Source: Batkoa obscura
Lineage: Eukaryota; Entomophthoromycota; Entomophthoromycetes; Entomophthorales; Batkoaceae
NCBI GenBank assembly: GCA_030770535.1
Contig: JASVEC010000029.1
Coordinates: forward strand, 648,370-712,369
DNA: 64,000 bases
Direction of reading: 5' to 3'
A program made the position numbers and the translations under genes. Positions 57,528 to 64,000 of this stretch are shown piece by piece (the first letter of the stretch is position 1; every line of letters starts with the position of its first letter). The notes under the pieces are model-generated. The model did not search any database. It was not told the origin of the DNA and saw nothing but the letters and a program-made list of their open reading frames with translations.

Positions 57528-59778
57528 TTCAACTTTATGTAGCACTAACAGAAGCAAAAGGTATCTAAAAAGTAAGCTTTTAAAATTTGGATTAACAATA
57601 TGTGTAATGTGATAAACATACATATAGATGAAAAATTACTTTGAATGAGTTTATTATCTTAAAAAAAAATATGTGAAGGTATCTAATAATAAATTATATT
57701 GTATTAAAACATACATAGAAACAAAAAATTCAGAATAATTGATAATTTAATGCGACATACTACTTCCAACTTAGAACATTAATTGGCTTAAGATAATTCC
57801 ATATGACCAGATTAATATAATATAAAGGAATAAGATTACTGCCACATTTCAAGCTGACAAATCAAAATAATATTTAATATTTAAAACCAATTAAATTCGC
57901 TTATCGAAAAAGAGTAAAAAGTATAACCAATTAGTGTAACTTATTCGAAGTTGTTATTTTTTTATTTAAAAAAAAGAGGGTCGAAACATAAAGCCTTGTT
58001 TTTAAATAATTTCAAGCTTATATTATGTTTGACCATTGTTATTGTAATATACTGTCTTCTAAAACCATTTAAAGACTATATAGATCCCATAAAAACCTTA
58101 TATAGCTTTCTTTTTATTTATATATAAAAGAAAATAGAATGTAATATTAATATCACAAGCTAAGTTAAGTTATTGAATCTTGCATTGTTCTGCTTTATCA
58201 CTTTAACTGAACTATTTTTAGAACTATTTTTGGAACAATCAATTTTAGAAATTAGAGAAAACTAAAATGTTTAATTATTGGATTTTATAAATTTGATAGC
58301 AATAGTAAAATGTATTATAAAAAGGTAATTAAGTACTTTTTAAAAAACTTGAATATTACATTAGATATATAGTTGCTCATTATAAAATTATAGTACAATC
58401 GCTATAATAATAGTAAACTAAAAGTTGACTAATGGAGATATTATGTCATACTAAATGTGTTTCATAATGATTAAACAACCACTACATTTAATTTATAAAA
58501 CTCTGTTATCGTATTAAAAATAACTTATCAAGAATGTATTCATTATATTTTAATAAACATAGGCAAATATTCGTTTAGACTCGGAAATGAAAGCTTTTAT
58601 TCAAATATCTGAGAACTTAAGTTGAAAGCAGGAATTAACTTTTTTTATACTTATTAGAAAATACTTTATATACGTGTCAATAAACATTTGATCATTAAAA
58701 GAGGTTTTTTATAACTTAATAAGTGTAAAAAAGAATTTTCAAAAGCATAACTTTTATTTTATTGGAAATCAAAGCCTTGTTCATTATATACACATTATTT
58801 TACACAATAATATAAAATAATAAATGCGGATGTTTTTTGTTTAGCATTATCGTTAATAATATTTTTAGTTTTATGTTGTATAAAAAGTGGACAAAATATT
58901 GAAAAGAAAAAACATTGAATATATAATTTTTTAAATCTAAAAAAAAGTATATTCAATTGAGTGTTTATTTAAAATCTTTACAGCTTAAACTGAAATAAAT
59001 CTATACTAATTATTTTCAATTGATTATTGTATATCAACTAAAAGATTTTATCATATAATTATTTCGAGACTTATTCAAATATAATGATTTTATAAATAGT
59101 ACCCATGGTTTTTTTGTAATAAAACTTTATATTAAGGTTATAGTTTTTACATGATAATTTCATATTAAATTGTTATATTTGAAAAGTGAATGCTTCAATT
59201 AAGTGATGGTCAAAGATTATTCCCTTAACTTGATGATTCATATACAAATAATATATATTATAATAATAAATATCGGAGATTTGCAATGTGTCTAATTATA
59301 AATTAAACTACTATTAAAAGAAAAGATAATGATTATACTTAATTAATCAATACTTTTAGGATATTGTTCAATTCTAGAAGAGCTTTTTTTATCAAGTTAT
59401 TTTTTAAAATAATAAAAAATAAAAATACTGTTTTAAAGTAAGTTAAATTTGTTTCAGTTTTCAACTGAAAGTCTCATAATGAATGCCCTAACCTGGAAAC
59501 TTTGCTTAACTACTATATCATATGAAGTTTATAACAATATTTGTTTTTTGAACGTTCCCCAACAAAAAAGTATTTAAAGCTAACAATAAGAATAGTTAAT
59601 TAAAGTTCCCATATGATTAACATAAAATCTTAACGGAAATTTGAGGAGTAATATTGATGTATAACTAAACATGAAATTTTAAATTGCTCTAACAGAAATA
59701 TTAAAAAGTATAAATGGGCCATATATTCTAGCTTATCAGTTTATTAATATCCCGAATTTAATATATATACACTTTAAA
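57528..59778. other. Intergenic region, about 2.2 kb
   Basis: No sustained coding, repeats or MITE ends seen. TATATATA just before 59770 fits a promoter element for the next gene. Confidence 0.5.
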
Positions 59779-60084
59779 ATGAAATTTACTTGTGCTTTAT
59801 TGAGTCTTGCCTTAGCTGTATCTGCCCAAGATGTTGGATCAAGTGTGTCATCTATTGCTTCTGACGCATCTTCCGGAGTTTCTTCTGTCGTAAGTGCATC
59901 TAAGAGCGCTGCTGTTTCCTCAGCATCTTCAGCCTTAAGTGAAGCAAAGAAAATGGATCCCGCTTCCTCTGGTTCTAGTGCTTCCTCTTCAGTTGCTAAG
60001 GCTGGTGGAGTTTCAGATGCTAAAACCGCTCTCCCTGCAGCTTTTGCTTTAGTAGCAATTGCTGGGGCTTCTCTCTATAACTAG
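59779..60084 (+). CDS. Small Ser/Ala-rich GPI-type surface protein
   Basis: Single exon, 101 residues. Signal peptide MKFTCALLSLALAVSA. The middle is dominated by Ser, Ala and Val (VSSIASDASSGVSSVVSAS) and the C-terminal segment is hydrophobic (ALPAAFALVAIAGASLYN), typical of a GPI-anchor signal. The codons are markedly less AT-biased than the surrounding DNA, which suggests strong expression. Function unknown; cell-wall mannoprotein likely. Confidence 0.78.
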   Translation: MKFTCALLSLALAVSAQDVGSSVSSIASDASSGVSSVVSASKSAAVSSASSALSEAKKMDPASSGSSASSSVAKAGGVSDAKTALPAAFALVAIAGASLYN

Positions 60085-60707
60085 ATACATTTAATAAATA
60101 GTTACATAATTAAATTTTATTTTTAAATATTAATTAAAGTTTTACTTATAAAAAAAATATTCATAGTATCAAAACTTTTATGGCTAAATAATAGTAAGAA
60201 AAGTGCTTCCTATTATTATAATGTTTAAAGTGTTTATTTTATACAATCATCAGCTTTTGACATTTACTTAAATTTCCTATTATAAATAATGAGGTTATTA
60301 AAACTATTATTATTTATAACGATTGATTAAGGGTAAAAAAACATTACTCTAAATCTAATACACGCATATATTTTCTCATACTTATTTCTTTAATTATTTG
60401 TTAACTACTATATACTGTTATTTCTATTGTTACTAATATCATATATTTTCTTCAATTTTTTAGATATTTAATACACAATAAAATATAATCAAATAGATTA
60501 AAAAATCCAATATTATTAAACATAATGGTATTTAAGGGATACTTTTTTGTTTAAAATAAGTTTATTCTGAAAACAAAGTAAACATATGTAATAACGATTT
60601 TGAATTTGATTGGCTAAATTATTGTGCTACATCATCATTAAAGGTTTTTAAGGGGTAAGTTAGAAAACGGGTTTATTTACTATATAATTAATAAAATAAG
60701 AGAAATC
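60085..60707. other. Intergenic region upstream of the transposase-derived gene
   Basis: TTAAGGGATACTTTTTTGTTTAAA at 60532 (quoted in part: AAGGGATACTTTTTTG) resembles the MITE left terminus but has no partner downstream. TGATTGG at 60607-60613 is 95 bp before the ATG. Confidence 0.45.
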
Positions 60708-62106
60708 ATGGTTATTGATATGAGAAACAAAAGATTGCAAGCAAGAAAAAGGTATACTATTGAAGAAAAGCTTTCTATATTGAAAGAATATCAGGAGTGT
60801 TCTACTTTTTCTAAACAGGAAGTATTGGTAAAGTACAATTTAAGATATGATTTAGTTTACCGATGGAATAAGAACAAGAACAAGTTGATCAAATATAATC
60901 AAAACAATACCACATGCACAAAGTCAGGAAGCCCTATATACCACGAGTTGGATAACAGCTTAATTAATTATTGCATGTCAAAGCGCTTTAAACTCGAATC
61001 AGTTCCTATTTCAGAATTACTCAAATATGCAGAGAAATGTAATAAATATTTTAATGAATTTAACTTGAATCAAAAACGAAATTATTTAAACAGATTTTTA
61101 AAAAGAACGATGATCAAAGCTATTAACAATAAAGAGGAAAAGGCTCAATCTAAATTTGATTTATTTTTTAAAAATATTATATCGAAAACAGAAAAAAGTG
61201 ATATTATTTATATGGAATACCTCCCTATATGGTTTGAACTTCCTCAATTAACTAAAATGGATGTTATAGATAAAGATTTCAATATTAACATATTAAATGA
61301 AATAAAGTCTTTTCGTTTTGGTGCTATTTTTTGCATTTCTGGAGACGGTAGTTTACTTCCACCTTATTTAATATTCCCTTTTAGCAATGAAAAGTATACC
61401 AAGTTTAAAGTAGAAGTGGCACATGACTACATCGAACATTCTAATTTAGGACAATGCGGGTATCAAGAAAATGCTTTAGTAGATCCTCAAAACTTTTATA
61501 ATTGGATCCAAACTATTTACAGACCATACGTCTACCCTAAAAAGAAGTCACAACTACTTGTTGTTAATGAAGACCTTGAAAACATCTCAACATTCTGTAA
61601 AGCTCAAATTGATAAATATCAAACAAAGTTAATAACCTTACGCAGTAAGTTATCTAAACAATATAATCCAATTCATAAAATAGCAAAAACATTAAAACAA
61701 AATATTACTGAAAAATGGAACAACGCAATAAAAAAGGAAATCCAATCAAAGGTTTATTCTTATCTAAAACTAAAAAGCCCAACTTTAAATTTAGGGAATG
61801 TCTCTCCTCCTTCGTTAAGTGATAATGACAATGATTTTGATAACGACGTTACTATCTCTTACTTCAGAAATATCTTCATCAGATTCCCTGGAAACAGCAG
61901 ATTTATTACATTCATTTAAGGCAACTTCCAATTTCGATGAGGAAGAGAATATTAAGAAAACTGAAGATGATGATATATCAGAAGAATATAATCAAACTAT
62001 TGATATTCAGTTATCTCCTATTGATAAGATGATTCCCTATTATATTGTTTATGATTGGGTTATTACTTCATTTTTATCTTCTGCTAATTTTGTATCTAAA
62101 AAATAA
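60708..62106 (+). CDS. pogo/CENP-B-like transposase-derived protein, probably domesticated
   Basis: Two exons (60708-61818 and 61868-62106; a 49-nt GTGATA...TTCAG intron) give 449 residues. An N-terminal psq-type helix-turn-helix (RYTIEEKLSILKEYQE, YNLRYDLVYRWNKN) is followed by a CENP-B-type second HTH (LDNSLINYCMSKRFKLESVP). The DDE_1 core has GAIFCISGDGSLLPPYLIF and DPQNFYNWIQTIYRPYV. The usual first acidic site (MDETP) reads MEYLP and the second (LLLxDN) reads LLVVNEDL, and I cannot find the third, so catalysis is probably lost. The C-terminal exon is acidic (FDEEENIKKTEDDDISEE). The frame is otherwise intact, and no terminal repeats or TA duplication flank it. CENP-B and fission-yeast Abp1/Cbh proteins arose from similar sources. 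Confidence 0.75.
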
Positions 62107-62562
62107 AAATTAGTTTAACTTTTTATTTTTACAAAAATAATTTCATTGTTTATTCCTCAACTATGTATCTAATTCTTTTTGGTTTTATTACATTTGATAT
62201 AGTTTATGTCAAGTAAAGAAACATGATAAAATTTTTTGCTCAACAATAACTACACAGCTCATTTTATTTATTATATTATAACTTACATTCCATCCTTATC
62301 AATAACAAAACTAAACCTCAATTTAGATTACGGATAGCCTATACAGCTGTCTATATCAACTTTTGTTATTTCTATTTAAGTTAATTTCATATTATATTGG
62401 ATGGTTTGCAAAAGTCGATTAAAACCTGTTTAGCCACTTATTTGTTATCGAACTTAAATTCATGGGATTAAAAACATAAAATAGTTAGTATATAAATAAG
62501 TATTACTAACTGATATGCTTGCTAAAATATAGGAGTTGTTTACTTATCTAGTATATTTTATT
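62107..62562. other. Convergent intergenic region
   Basis: Between the transposase-derived gene and eIF3f, whose 3' ends face each other. No feature recognised. Confidence 0.5.
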
Positions 62563-63735
62563 TTAAACAAGAGTATTAAAGGAATCAGTTATAGCTAATT
62601 GTGCTCGAGTAATGTTAGATAAATATACTACCATTAAAAGATCCTAAAAGATAATAAGATTAAATTGTTATGATTATTAAATAACATTAATTACTTGAAC
62701 ATGGGAAGAGAACATTTTATCAAAGTGCTCTATATCAATTTTAGGTACCATAGCAATCGTATCCATCAAATAGCGTCCAATGGCTGCATTAGAAGGAGTA
62801 TTGCCATCCTATTATTAATTTAAGATGAGTATTAATCTAATCTACAATAGTATAACTTACAATGACTGATTGTACATATGTTATAACTCTTTCAAGCATA
62901 GATTGTAATTGTCGAATAGAACGAACAAGGTTATCAGTATCCGATAATAATGGGTGCTTTCCATTATCTTTTGCTAACGAAAGCATGTCAACTAATATAA
63001 TTAAATAAGTTATCTAATATTATATTAATTAAACTTGAATTACGTGCTGATCTTTCAGTTTTTTGTAAAAGTATTTCACAAGGTAATGGTTGAAAAATAC
63101 AGCTTTCTACTTTTTCGACTATACCAACTGGCTTGCTAATAAATGTTTTGGTACCTAAGTTGTCTCCTTTGAGAGAAGTATCCATTACTAAATGTATTGC
63201 ACCAAATGGCTCAGCTTCTGAATTATAAAAATCTTGAATAAGAGCAGAGTATGTATTCAAATTAGATCCAGTTGCATACCTAAATAAAATTAAAACATTT
63301 TATTATATTTGTATGTATTTGATTTACCATCCAACTATAACTTCATTTTTGTTTACTTTTTGATGAAGTTCATACATTGCTCTGTGGTGTTCCATATCTA
63401 CTGCCACCTTTACTTAACTTTAGTTTTACGATTTTAATTTAATGTTTAATAGTTACTTGTTCTTCAGATTCTGAATGAGGTACTGGGAAGCATGAACGTA
63501 CTTCTATAGTAGTAGCATCATCGCTTCTAACACCAAGTAAAGTTCCAATAACATTATCTTGACCTTCTTGACGGCGCAAATAATTATCAAGGATAGAAAA
63601 CAATACTACGGGATGTACTTTTACATTTAATGTTGGTGGTAATGTGATGTTGCTTCTTCCATTAATGTTAGCACTTAATCCAGAATATAGACCTCCAAGA
63701 TCCAAATTGAGGATCTGATTTTTATTGAATGACAT
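62563..63735 (-). CDS. EIF3F: Translation initiation factor eIF3 subunit f
   Basis: Six minus-strand exons (63457-63735, 63328-63407, 63035-63279, 62861-62991, 62695-62808, 62563-62643) join in frame to 309 residues, near the size of S. pombe eIF3f. The MPN domain begins with VKVHPVVLFSILDNYLRRQ, then NVIGTLLGVRSDD, CFPVPHSESEEQVAVDMEHH and VGWYATGSNLN. It lacks the JAMM metal-binding histidines, as normal for eIF3f. The C-terminal helices include NLVRSIRQLQSMLERVITYV and, in the last exon, DLLMVVYLSNITRAQLAI, which matches eIF3f. One intron uses a GTTTAA donor and one a TAAAG acceptor. eIF3f pairs with eIF3h in the scaffold. Saccharomyces lacks it, which argues for another fungal lineage. 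Confidence 0.94.
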
Positions 63736-64000
63736 TTTAATTAAAAATATTATTAATATTTAAAAATAAATAAAGTTAAATTTTGGAATATTATGGGATC
63801 AAGTTACTTGATTTGCTTATCCCTTTAAATGGATTGCTAATTTTACTAAAATTCTAGAATATTTAAAGTTTGCGTTCAAATGAATTTATGCAAATTTATA
63901 AACAGTGGATTTGCTTTTCCATTAAAGAATTAGGTTGCAGGTTGCGATCGTCTTGTTTTTTTTGAGCAAAAGAAGTGAACAAATTATTAAAAGCAAAAAT
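63736..64000. other. Upstream region of eIF3f at window edge
   Basis: AT-rich promoter region; no further gene can be read before the window ends. Confidence 0.5.

Noticed and set aside
57528-57623. Upstream extension of the SPRY protein (MYVYHITHIV)
   Set aside because: Adds a hydrophobic stretch before the normal Ssh4-type N-terminus; the downstream ATG fits the family better.

Overview
The window is chromosomal DNA of an AT-rich, intron-rich fungus. Fungal markers include an SPX-domain phosphate transporter of the Pho91 type, a Pex24/DysF peroxisomal protein, a Set9-type H4K20 methyltransferase, a WOPR regulator, a zinc-cluster-type transcription factor relic, an Ssh4/Ear1-like SPRY protein and GPI-type Ser/Thr-rich surface proteins. 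Two S1A trypsins, very high AT content, asparagine runs and retained metazoan-like genes (a FANCE-like gene, eIF3f, TTC27, GSKIP) suggest an early-diverging, zygomycete-grade lineage. An Entomophthorales/Conidiobolus-like fungus is my best guess, but this is inference. Genes on both strands are separated by AT-rich spacers of up to 3 kb. Introns are mostly 41-65 nt, many with TACTAAC-like branch sites and several with AAG acceptors.

Layout. 0-11 kb: surface protein, LYRM2-like LYR protein (four exons), PHO91, a coiled-coil/poly-Asn protein, ERV41 (eleven exons), a leucine-rich protein, trypsin 1. 11-14 kb: spacer with coding-like scraps. 14-21 kb: LCLAT1/AGPAT5-type acyltransferase (apparent 1-nt microexon), mitochondrial citrate synthase, CMC4, a FANCE homologue, ubiquitin-eL40. 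22-35 kb: transcription-factor pseudogene, SDH1 (7-nt microexon), SEH1, bestrophin-like channel, trypsin 2, TTC27/EMW1, mS38/COX24. 35-43 kb: mostly empty, with a PH-domain protein, a microsatellite, a decayed coding fragment and two MITE copies. 43-53.5 kb: GSKIP-domain protein, SET9 with an extra PWWP/Tudor-like region, C1+Pex24+DysF protein, NUP62/NSP1, Sel1-repeat protein, WOPR protein. 53.5-64 kb: MITEs, repeat-bearing surface protein, SPRY adaptor with an apparent 1-nt frameshift, small surface protein, a pogo-like transposase-derived gene, eIF3f.

Functional links: citrate synthase, SDH1, CMC4, mS38 and LYRM2 are mitochondrial, and CCAATCA boxes lie upstream of citrate synthase and SDH1. 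SET9, the FANCE homologue and the transposase-derived gene concern chromatin or genome maintenance. SEH1 and NUP62 are nuclear-pore components. Six copies of a roughly 105-bp MITE family with TA target sites are spread over 21-54 kb. Several genes (LYRM2, CMC4, FANCE, WOPR, GSKIP and the ends of PHO91, eIF3f and SET9) become visible only when short introns are removed. All splice models were read by eye.
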